Assembly: GCA_964429805.1 (NCBI GenBank)
Contig: CAYSDH010000060.1
Coordinates: forward strand, 1 to 18,317
Reading direction: 5' to 3'
Length of the DNA: 18,317 nucleotides
From: CAYSDH01 sp964429805
GTDB taxonomy: Bacteria > Bacteroidota > Bacteroidia > Flavobacteriales_D > JABDKJ01
The notes beneath the pieces were generated by a model, which worked only from the letters and a program-made list of their open reading frames with translations, was not told where the DNA came from and did no database searches. The translations under genes and the position numbers were made by a program. Numbering within the stretch: the stretch's first letter is position 1; the number at the start of each line of letters is the position of its first letter. Positions 7,899 to 14,819 of the stretch are shown one piece after another.

Positions 7899-8668
7899 AA
7901 GCCGAGTTGTGCGAAAGGTTTTTTCATTTCTTCTTTTGCTGGCAGGTTGATGAGCACTGCCCTGCGCGGACCATGAAAGACAAACAAGCTGCCTGCCGCA
8001 GATGCAGATGCTCCACCATTAGTAACCGCTGACACGAGGTCAGAGACAGAACCTGCGCCTCCGCAGGCTATGACAGGAATGTCCACCACATCAGAAATTC
8101 GTTTGATTAGATCGGTGTTATACCCGCTCATCATTCCATCATCTTCGATAGAGTTTATAAGCAGTTCTCCTGCTCCATTGTCTTGCATGATTCGTGCAAA
8201 CTCCTCTGGCCTATACTGACTTGCTGAGCTTCCGTTTTTCACGAATACTCGCTCGCCACCCATAAATTTTTTCTTGACGTCTATTGAGACTACAATGGTT
8301 GAAGAACCAAACTCAGAACTGGCCTCTTTGATAAAGTGAGGTCTTGATACTGCCGCTGAATTAATAGAAACTTTTTCAGCACCCGACTGTATGAGATCTT
8401 TGATTTGACTAATTGTCTGAACTCCCCCGCCAACAGTGAACGGCATGTTGCACTCATCCCCTAGTTTTTTAACTAAGTCTATTGAGACACATCTGTTTTC
8501 TTTTGATGCGAAAACATCTAGAAATATTAACTCGTCTGCCTGCTTGTCATTAAAAATCTTGACCGCATTGATAGGATCACCGATATATCGGTGATCCTTA
8601 AATTTTATGGATTTGACAAGTCCCTGACCCTTTAGTAAAAGGCAAGGTATGATACGTGGACGATACAT
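7895..8668 (-). CDS. HisF2/WbuZ-type protein (acetamidino sugar modification branch of HisF)
   Basis: 257-residue (beta/alpha)8 barrel homologous to the cyclase subunit of imidazole glycerol phosphate synthase. It starts RPRIIPCLLLKGQGLVKS, where histidine-pathway HisF has CLDVK. The first catalytic Asp (D11 in Thermotoga HisF) is therefore Leu11, while the second is kept as Asp130 in VVSID. Phosphate-loop glycines remain (TVGGGV at 78-83, ACGGAGS at 201-207, AAGSLF at 224-229), as does GDPINAVKIFN. These traits fit the HisF2/AglZ/WbuZ branch, which works with a HisH-like glutaminase and a WbpG-type amidotransferase to build acetamidino sugars. Neither partner is in this window. It is the first gene of the polysaccharide operon, 87 bp after the preceding secreted-protein gene. 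Branch assignment is likely; the reaction here is inferred. Confidence 0.82.
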   Translation of the reverse strand: MYRPRIIPCLLLKGQGLVKSIKFKDHRYIGDPINAVKIFNDKQADELIFLDVFASKENRCVSIDLVKKLGDECNMPFTVGGGVQTISQIKDLIQSGAEKVSINSAAVSRPHFIKEASSEFGSSTIVVSIDVKKKFMGGERVFVKNGSSASQYRPEEFARIMQDNGAGELLINSIEDDGMMSGYNTDLIKRISDVVDIPVIACGGAGSVSDLVSAVTNGGASASAAGSLFVFHGPRRAVLINLPAKEEMKKPFAQLGL

Positions 8669-8711
8669 TGTGTTTTCATTTCAGCTATGTCTGTATACGT
8701 CAATCACCCTT

Positions 8712-8731
8712 CTAGGTTACACCGAACCTAG
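8712..8731. repeat. Perfect 7-bp inverted repeat between the secreted-protein gene and the polysaccharide operon
   Basis: Arms 8712-8718 (CTAGGTT) and 8725-8731 (AACCTAG) flank a 6-nt loop. It lies 25 bp after the stop of the minus-strand secreted-protein gene and 43 bp before the HisF2-type start. No T-rich run follows on either strand, so it is not a standard intrinsic terminator. It overlaps the proposed -7 element, so it could be a regulator site or a weak mRNA hairpin. The symmetry is certain; the function is not. Confidence 0.5.
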
Positions 8732-8752
8732 CTGTGCAAATGACCAAACAAA
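8723..8752 (-). promoter_or_regulatory. Possible Bacteroidota promoter for the polysaccharide operon
   Basis: Reading the minus strand, TTTG (8752-8749) is followed after 18 bp by TAGGTTCG (8730-8723). The latter is a one-mismatch match to the Bacteroidota -7 element TAnnTTTG, at about the right spacing for a -33 TTTG. Transcription would start near 8716, giving a leader of roughly 48 nt before the HisF2-type ATG. Short motifs occur by chance, so this is weak support. Confidence 0.33.
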
Positions 8753-8755
8753 GCC

Positions 8756-11700
8756 TTAGTCAACAACAATAGTATGAGCCTCAGACTGAGAACCTGACGT
8801 AGCTACAATGATATACATGCCGGCATTAAAAGCAGACACATCCACAAGCAAGAGTCCAGATTTCTGATTCTCTGTGTGATAGACGATTCTTCCGCTCAAA
8901 TCACGTATGCTCAGCTGATCACAATCGAGGTTGAGCTCGATGTTAGACGACTCATCTGTCGGATTAGGGTAGATAGAGTTAATTATTGACACAGGTGTAC
9001 CCGTGATATCGTTAGTCAAGCTTTTGTTGTCATCACAACCGACATGGTTATTACACGCTCTGTCTTCGCAGTCAGTCAGTCCGTCACCATCATCGTCTAT
9101 TCCGTTATCACAGTCTTCTGGCGAACATACGTTAGAGTTCACAGGCCCAGCACAGGCAGGTGGCGCTGCAAGCCATGTAGAGACGTCTAAAAGGCCTTCA
9201 TAATGGTCTCCGAGGCCACTATCGGTCTGAGACCCTGTTGGGTCTCCCCAATAGTCGTTTGGACTCGACACAAGCGTACTAGTGTGGTTGTGAATTCCTA
9301 CTTGGTTACAGTGATATGAGTTCTGATATAAAGCACTCACCGTTGATGTTCCAAATACCCAAATACCGTTTCTGTTCCACACCATGGTGTTACAGCTGAT
9401 ATCGGCTGCTGAGCAATCTGCTAGGTTTATTCCCGAAGCAAATCCTTCAAAACTGCAGTCTGACACCGTGAGGCTTGTAGAACCCAGTTCTGCTATAATT
9501 CCTTCTGTACCAATCAGTTGGTCGTCTCTTTTGAAGTCGAATCCACTAATTGACATGCTTGATGATGACTGAAGTCTGAATGCCGTGTGGCTTTCGATGA
9601 CCTGCGCGCCCATCAAAATATTTGGGCTTACACCAGCATCGGTTGAAATACTTAGTCCTGAACAATTAATGAAGTTGAACATGGTGAATACGTCATCATT
9701 CATCGTGTTTCCTTCCATGGCGAAATCCGCTTGCGATGAAGCGCTGATGTTTTCTAATCTCACTACGGCATAGTCATCATTAAGCCCACTGTCTGTAAAG
9801 TCACAGTTTTTGACACTATGACCAACACCACCAATGATGTGTGCCCCCATGTGTCTGTTCTTGATGTCTACGTTTTCGACATCAATAGAAGAGCAGTTCA
9901 ACAATGTCAATCCTATACCTTCTTGTGCACCCTGATTAGAAAGGTCGATGTTACTAATACTACCTCCGTTTACGTTGACATATCTCATCGGGAAGCTCGT
10001 TTCTAAGGCTTGATTGAAAACAATGTTTGAGCCGCTTACCGTTCCGTCTGATGTGATTATATCACTGGCATTGAGCACTTGAACAGCGCACTGAGGATTG
10101 AGGTTTAATTCGCCAAACTGATTTTCTGCAACATAGAGTTCGGTCTCAGAAGCGCCAGGACACACATTGATAAAGTAGGCTGCTGCATCCCAAGAGTTTC
10201 TTCCTGCATCTCTTAAGTCGTTTCGTGATACAGTCAGTCCGCAACAATTGTTTGCATGTATGGCGCGAGTTCTATTTCGAATTATATTATCCTTAATCAC
10301 GACATCATCACACCAAGCCAAGACTATACCGTAGACATCAAAGTTTCCGGCTGCTCCAGATAAGTCGATTCCCTGAATAATTGTGCCGTCCGCTTCAGAT
10401 AGATTAAATATTGTATTGCCTGGGTTTGAAATAACAATTGAAGGTGCTCCAATTGCGTATCCAGGAGCGGATGTGCCGTTGATAGACATCTTTTTCAAAA
10501 TCGTTGGTAGCGGAGAGTCCAATTGAATAGTACCATTAATTAAGAAGCCTATTTCAGTCAGCGAACTGCCTGAATTTGCCTCCTCTATGGCTGCTCTCAA
10601 ACTACAGTTTCCATTAATGTCAGCACAGATTCCATCACCAGGGTTGGCGTCAGTGAGATCGGAGTCAATGTTCACTTGATAAAATAGCACGCTTTCTTCA
10701 CACCCAAACACCGTTGATTGCACCACTTGCGCATTCGTTCCTGTATAGCCATCAGTATTGCCTGTAACTAGTCCAGTAGTACTCACTCCTGTTCCGTCTA
10801 ACACACCGTCATTATCAGCATCCGTAAACCCTGCTTCAGCCACGTCAAAACAACCATCGCCATCTGAATCTATATCTCTATGGTCAGGCATCGAGTCATT
10901 ATCCGTGTCAACATTTTGACACGAAGTTGAGGCGCCATGCTCTAAGTTCACGTTTGAATACGTCTGACCCACGTTAGTGGTAACCGCTAGATAATAGTCT
11001 GATGCTACACCCTGAAACTCAAGAATTGTTGTCCCATTCTGTCTTGCTGTAACGTATCCGTTTTCATCAACCTCCCATGATAGAATGTCGCCCGCGCTGA
11101 GCGATATTCCATAAGGATTCCATGAACCGTTAGCCCTTCCATAAAGTAGGTTTCCAGTCATATAAAACTTGTACGCATCATCGTTCCATGTGGCCGTGTT
11201 TTGATTTCCTGCTTCATGAATCAGTCCAAACATACCGGCATTTGTAGCCTGTGTATACGTGTATTCGAGCAAAATGGGTAGGCTTAAACTTTCATTAGAA
11301 TAAGAGCTCACCCAGCTTCCAACATTTGCGGTAGTCACTGAGTTGCTCGTGACAGAGCCTATAGCGCTTCCTGAAAAAGTGAGTTGGTCAAGTGTCACCC
11401 CATTCGAACACTGAGCTTCTTCTGTGTCATACAAACCATCATTATCATCATCTAAATCAATGGAGTCAATGATACCGTCTTGGTCAAAATCGGAGCACTC
11501 AGCAACTGCTGCATCAAGAGCGGCTGTGAAGTAAGTATTTGTAAAATCTGGTGCACCATTTAAGTCCGAATCAAGTACATCAGCAAGACCATCACTGTTG
11601 GTGTCGCTTGACGAACCAGCTTGACTGGTGAAGGCAAAATCTGCCGTTAAATCAGTTGTCGCTCCAGCCTCAAAGGCATCGCTACAACCGTCACCATCAG

Positions 11701-12427
11701 AGTCTAAGTCTAAGTGATCAGGAATGTTGTCGCCATCTGTATCTCTAGCCGTACACGTTTGAGAAGCAGAATGAGAAAGCGTAATATCTGTATAAATCTG
11801 TGCCCTGTAAGACGTAACTACCAAATTATAGTCCTCTTGTTGTCCTTGAAATTGAACTACTATAGTTCCATTTTGGATACCCCGTACATATCCAGTTTCG
11901 TCAATTGCCCACTCCAACACATCACCAGCGCTGAGTGTGATGCCATACGGTTCCCACCCAGAGGGAACCTTCCCATACAAGCTAGTTGAGGTCATGTAGA
12001 ACTTATATGCATCATCATTCCAGCTTCCTGCGTTTTGTGTTCCGCTATCAGGTATCAAGCCAAACATGCCATAACCTTGACTGGCTGAATAGGTGTATTT
12101 CAGCGTTATAGGGAGGGACAACGATTCATTAGAATAGGAGCTGGACCATCCAACATCGGAGGTCGTAATGCTGTTCTGTGTTATCGAAGAAATAGAGGAA
12201 CCATTAAAACTAAGCGTAGTGAGGTCGACCGCCCCAGCACATTCCATTTCATTGACATTTAGAATACCGTCATTATCTGCATCGATGTCATCGGTGTCAT
12301 CCAGTCCGTCCCCATCGGTATCCAACATGACGTTTTTTAAGCCCATGACAGATGTGACTTGAGCGTAAGAAAAACCAAGTGCTATGCACATGATAAGGGC
12401 TAGTAAGTAACATTTTTTTACGTTCAT
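8756..12427 (-). CDS. Large T9SS-secreted protein with calcium repeats, a duplicated module and a parallel beta-helix
   Basis: 1223 residues. A Sec signal peptide covers about residues 1-22 (cleavage near SYAQ). Asp-rich thrombospondin type 3-like calcium repeats such as DTDGDGLDDTDDIDADNDG lie at about 36-55, 229-250, 313-334 and 507-526. They separate two copies of a ~158-residue module (65-222 and 343-500). From about 600 to 1090 there is a right-handed beta-helix signature: CSLRAAIEEAN, many short repeats of the kind seen in NosD/pectate-lyase folds, and a terminal NDYWGDPTG block. A MopE-like EDCDNGIDDDGDGLTDCED follows (about 1104-1122). The last ~75 residues, from YPNPTDESSNIEL to the end, are a type A T9SS sorting domain, so the protein should be exported and anchored or released at the surface. 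Adhesin, polysaccharide-binding protein or lyase are all possible; no catalytic site was recognised. Confidence 0.88.
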   Translation of the reverse strand: MNVKKCYLLALIMCIALGFSYAQVTSVMGLKNVMLDTDGDGLDDTDDIDADNDGILNVNEMECAGAVDLTTLSFNGSSISSITQNSITTSDVGWSSSYSNESLSLPITLKYTYSASQGYGMFGLIPDSGTQNAGSWNDDAYKFYMTSTSLYGKVPSGWEPYGITLSAGDVLEWAIDETGYVRGIQNGTIVVQFQGQQEDYNLVVTSYRAQIYTDITLSHSASQTCTARDTDGDNIPDHLDLDSDGDGCSDAFEAGATTDLTADFAFTSQAGSSSDTNSDGLADVLDSDLNGAPDFTNTYFTAALDAAVAECSDFDQDGIIDSIDLDDDNDGLYDTEEAQCSNGVTLDQLTFSGSAIGSVTSNSVTTANVGSWVSSYSNESLSLPILLEYTYTQATNAGMFGLIHEAGNQNTATWNDDAYKFYMTGNLLYGRANGSWNPYGISLSAGDILSWEVDENGYVTARQNGTTILEFQGVASDYYLAVTTNVGQTYSNVNLEHGASTSCQNVDTDNDSMPDHRDIDSDGDGCFDVAEAGFTDADNDGVLDGTGVSTTGLVTGNTDGYTGTNAQVVQSTVFGCEESVLFYQVNIDSDLTDANPGDGICADINGNCSLRAAIEEANSGSSLTEIGFLINGTIQLDSPLPTILKKMSINGTSAPGYAIGAPSIVISNPGNTIFNLSEADGTIIQGIDLSGAAGNFDVYGIVLAWCDDVVIKDNIIRNRTRAIHANNCCGLTVSRNDLRDAGRNSWDAAAYFINVCPGASETELYVAENQFGELNLNPQCAVQVLNASDIITSDGTVSGSNIVFNQALETSFPMRYVNVNGGSISNIDLSNQGAQEGIGLTLLNCSSIDVENVDIKNRHMGAHIIGGVGHSVKNCDFTDSGLNDDYAVVRLENISASSQADFAMEGNTMNDDVFTMFNFINCSGLSISTDAGVSPNILMGAQVIESHTAFRLQSSSSMSISGFDFKRDDQLIGTEGIIAELGSTSLTVSDCSFEGFASGINLADCSAADISCNTMVWNRNGIWVFGTSTVSALYQNSYHCNQVGIHNHTSTLVSSPNDYWGDPTGSQTDSGLGDHYEGLLDVSTWLAAPPACAGPVNSNVCSPEDCDNGIDDDGDGLTDCEDRACNNHVGCDDNKSLTNDITGTPVSIINSIYPNPTDESSNIELNLDCDQLSIRDLSGRIVYHTENQKSGLLLVDVSAFNAGMYIIVATSGSQSEAHTIVVD
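10928..11401 (-). repeat. Second copy of the duplicated ~158-residue module in the T9SS protein
   Basis: Encodes residues 343-500, offset 834 bp from the first copy. Each copy is preceded and followed by Asp-rich calcium repeats, so the duplicated unit is likely the module plus one calcium linker. Both copies end in the matching SH(S)AS / EHGAS and then a Cys (QTC, TSC). Confidence 0.85.
11762..12235 (-). repeat. First copy of a duplicated ~158-residue module in the T9SS protein
   Basis: Encodes residues 65-222. It shares SSYSNESLSLPI, WNDDAYKFYMT, the PYGI-LSAGD block, and the pattern GY(x)n QNGT(x)n FQG with the second copy at residues 343-500. The DNA has diverged, so the duplication is not recent. 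The order (beta-rich strands, then a W-(x)-D-E-(x)-GYV strand) is reminiscent of SPRY or lectin-like sandwiches, but I cannot name a family. Confidence 0.85.
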
Positions 12428-12587
12428 TTATCCTTTGTTTCTGATGACCGTGTGCGATTAAGGGAATATCGTTTTACTCTACTTTTTAGATAGAATAATA
12501 GAAGAGTCCCCGCTGACACTCTTGTTTACGTCAGAAGTGGGTTAAATGTTACCCGTCTTTTAAAACTTGTGAAATGACCTGCAGGGC
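12428..12587. other. 160-bp intergenic region between the GH9 gene and the T9SS protein gene
   Basis: This gap should hold the end of the GH9 transcript and any promoter for the large secreted protein. I see a 6-bp inverted repeat (12502-12507 AAGAGT and 12518-12523 ACTCTT, 10-nt loop). Reading the minus strand it is followed by a modestly AT-rich stretch but no solid T run, so it is at best a weak terminator. No clear TAnnTTTG element was found, so the two genes may be co-transcribed. Confidence 0.4.
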
Positions 12588-14603
12588 CTAATTACAGGGG
12601 TCTCCAAAAGCAGAGTTGAGTAAAAGAAAGTCGTTGATGTCCACAGCACCGTCTTGGTTGATGTCAGATGCGCATGCTGTGCATGTTGTGTTAAGCTCAC
12701 CGTTCAAGATGAGAAAATCATCGATGTCAACTTGACCATCACTATTGATGTCTTCAGCGCAACCACGACCCACAAAGTTAGCCAGTAACCGTATATATGC
12801 GGCCTGATAGTAAATTGCTGGCTCACTTATTTCCCAGCTGTTTTCGGGCCATTCGGTATTAAAATCTAGATATGATTTTTGCGGTGGCTGATTCGCTGGA
12901 GGGCTGATGGTCGTCACGGTAAAGGAAGCGTTTGCACCACCCGTCAAATACCCCGGTGGCGGGCCATATTGAGAGCTCTGGGTATTGTCCCAAGGAGTCT
13001 GGTCATTAAACCACGTGTGATAGATTTCATTGACACTTTTTTCAGCACCAAGTCCATTCATGTTGGACAAGTAGACTAAACCAAGCGGATTGATACCATG
13101 AAAATAATGGAGCTGCTCTTCAACCTTTTGACTGAGAGCTTGGCCCGAATTTGGAACGTCATAATTGACCACTAATTGGTTAAGACTCGCGGTTGCCGCA
13201 ATAGGCAAGTTGCTCCCCCAGTGGTACATCCAGTTTGGCGAATGAGCCCTGTATAAGTCTGCATCTGTAAACCCATAAAACCCACTGTAATTAGACGCTA
13301 CGTCAGAGGCAATGGAGTTTTGCAAAAAGGCCACGTCTGATGGCACTGCACCAGGGGTTTGAGTATAGTTTAGAAATGCCGTTTGAACTGACATTTTATA
13401 AGGGTTCCATGAGGTGTAAAAAGTCGGTTCTGCATCTGTGATGTGCTCGGTAATATAACTTGAGTATTGCTCTTCTGAAGTCTCTCCAAATAGATACGCA
13501 GCGGCAATTAATGCAGATTCTAATTGCACAGTTTCTGACCGGTCCGCGTCTCCAGATAGTATGGTTCCATCATCACAATTAAGCTCGAGTGACTGCGTAT
13601 TGATAAATGGCAGGGAATAAGACCAACTCATTTCAGCCCTGTTGAGCAGTGTTGATGCATAAGCCGTCAATCCAGGTAGGTTTTTATACACCTTAGACGC
13701 ATGTGCAAACATGCCAGAGACTGCTAGTGATGCTGATGTGCATGTAGGGCCATAAAACCGAGGGTCTTGGTTTACAGATGGCGGGGCTGCAGCATTTTGA
13801 GCATAGTTTATACTACCCATTTTGATATGCGTACTACCGTCAGCATTGTTCATCTTTAAGAGCCAATCTAACTCCCACTTTAACTCGTCTATGATATCTG
13901 GAATACCATTACCTGATTCTGGAATTCCTGTATCATCTCCAAATGCGCTTGGGTTTTCTTCATAAGCAGAAAGCAAATCATGCACTGCATGTTCTGAAAA
14001 CGTGACGTACTTATTATAATCACCAGCATCATACCAGCCACCCCGCAAATCTTTGGTCAACGCAGTGTTCAGCGAATCATACACGAATCGGCACGCACCA
14101 TCTTGATTCGTGCCTTCAAAATCAAGTCCATCTGTCCAGTTTGACTCGGCATAAGGAACTTCTTTTGTGCTGTTACATCTGTTATAATAAAACATGCGTG
14201 TACTTGCTCGCAGGACTTCATCATAGGCATCGTTGGCAATCACAAAATTGGCTGAACTCTCATTAGTACTTGGGTCAAAAACATAATAGGTTCCTGGCTG
14301 ATTAAGCGATGAAAAATCAAACCACCATCCCTGATCTCCTGATGCTGAGTGCGTATTTCCGGAGTTCCAGACTTCAGGTGCCGCCTCAAAGACCAAAATA
14401 TCATCAGCAGTTCTTTTCACTTGAAGTGTTGCTCCAGGAGTGTAGGAATCTAGCGCATTAAAACCGTCTTGAGGATTAGAGATGACCGCCACTTTATTCA
14501 TCTCTGGGAGATAACCGAACTGATCGAGATGGATAAAATTAGACTGAGAACAAAGGCTTATACTTAACAGGCCTATAAGAACAGAACACATAAGTTTTCG
14601 CAT
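12588..14603 (-). CDS. Secreted glycoside hydrolase family 9 (cellulase family) with dockerin-like C-terminus
   Basis: 671 residues. A Sec signal peptide (about 1-20) is followed by a CelD_N-type Ig-like domain (about 22-122; IHLDQFGYLP, then GTYYVFD) and a GH9 catalytic domain (about 126-610). Landmarks are RGGWYDAGDYNKY, with the paired Asp of DAGD (192-195; nucleophilic-water base in GH9), HGINPLGLVYLSNMNGLG (502-519), and the general-acid Glu in SEPAIYYQAA (Glu594). GH9 enzymes invert beta-1,4-glucan linkages, but other beta-glucans or a self-made glycan are possible. The tail (616-671) holds two calcium loops, DINSDGQVDIDD and DINQDGAVDIND, arranged like a type I dockerin. No T9SS sorting domain is present, so the export route beyond the periplasm is unclear. 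It lies upstream of the T9SS protein, in the same direction. Confidence 0.9.
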   Translation of the reverse strand: MRKLMCSVLIGLLSISLCSQSNFIHLDQFGYLPEMNKVAVISNPQDGFNALDSYTPGATLQVKRTADDILVFEAAPEVWNSGNTHSASGDQGWWFDFSSLNQPGTYYVFDPSTNESSANFVIANDAYDEVLRASTRMFYYNRCNSTKEVPYAESNWTDGLDFEGTNQDGACRFVYDSLNTALTKDLRGGWYDAGDYNKYVTFSEHAVHDLLSAYEENPSAFGDDTGIPESGNGIPDIIDELKWELDWLLKMNNADGSTHIKMGSINYAQNAAAPPSVNQDPRFYGPTCTSASLAVSGMFAHASKVYKNLPGLTAYASTLLNRAEMSWSYSLPFINTQSLELNCDDGTILSGDADRSETVQLESALIAAAYLFGETSEEQYSSYITEHITDAEPTFYTSWNPYKMSVQTAFLNYTQTPGAVPSDVAFLQNSIASDVASNYSGFYGFTDADLYRAHSPNWMYHWGSNLPIAATASLNQLVVNYDVPNSGQALSQKVEEQLHYFHGINPLGLVYLSNMNGLGAEKSVNEIYHTWFNDQTPWDNTQSSQYGPPPGYLTGGANASFTVTTISPPANQPPQKSYLDFNTEWPENSWEISEPAIYYQAAYIRLLANFVGRGCAEDINSDGQVDIDDFLILNGELNTTCTACASDINQDGAVDINDFLLLNSAFGDPCN

Positions 14604-14732
14604 AAATTCAAATTAGTCAAAATGCTAATCGGTGTCATTATTATTAGACGAATCTGCATACTTAATCGACCTAGATGGTGTCTTCAACAGCCTCATTGCT
14701 GAAAATCAACTGCTTACTATACATGATAATGG

Positions 14733-14740
14733 TACTTTTG
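14733..14740 (+). promoter_or_regulatory. Bacteroidota -7 promoter element for mnmG
   Basis: TACTTTTG is an exact match to the Bacteroidota -7 consensus TAnnTTTG, 79 bp before the mnmG ATG. No good TTTG lies at the -33 distance, so only half of the promoter is supported. If correct, the transcript would begin near 14747 and include the parS-like site in its leader. Confidence 0.45.
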
Positions 14741-14800
14741 CATTCTTGGTGTTGTGCTCAAACATGACATAACACACTGATTAACAGTATTATATGGGCT

Positions 14801-14816
14801 CGTTCCACGTGAAACA
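14801..14816. promoter_or_regulatory. parS-like ParB-binding site just upstream of mnmG
   Basis: CGTTCCACGTGAAACA matches the widely conserved parS 16-mer TGTTTCACGTGAAACA at 14 of 16 positions, including the central CACGTG and a full right half-site. It ends 3 bp before the mnmG start codon. ParB (Spo0J) loads at such sites and spreads to organise chromosome segregation; parS usually lies near the origin, often close to mnmG (gidA) and rsmG (gidB). A second site lies at the other end of mnmG. Confidence 0.75.
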
Positions 14817-14819
14817 CGC

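Larger units (their letters stand above)
14604..14819. other. 216-bp divergent intergenic region between the GH9 gene and mnmG
   Basis: The region separates minus-strand GH9 from plus-strand mnmG and so should carry promoters for both. It is AT-rich. The mnmG-proximal end carries a TAnnTTTG element and a parS-like site, listed separately. On the GH9 side I saw only imperfect -7-like strings and a short 5-bp inverted repeat close to the start codon, with nothing I would call. Confidence 0.6.

Noticed and set aside
7895..8668. Histidine biosynthesis HisF.
   Set aside because: Leu replaces the catalytic Asp at position 11, there is no his operon context, and the sequence fits the HisF2/WbuZ branch of polysaccharide loci.
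8756..12427. Reading the beta-helix region as a pectate lyase or alginate-type lyase.
   Set aside because: The fold signature is visible but no catalytic residues of a polysaccharide lyase family could be identified.
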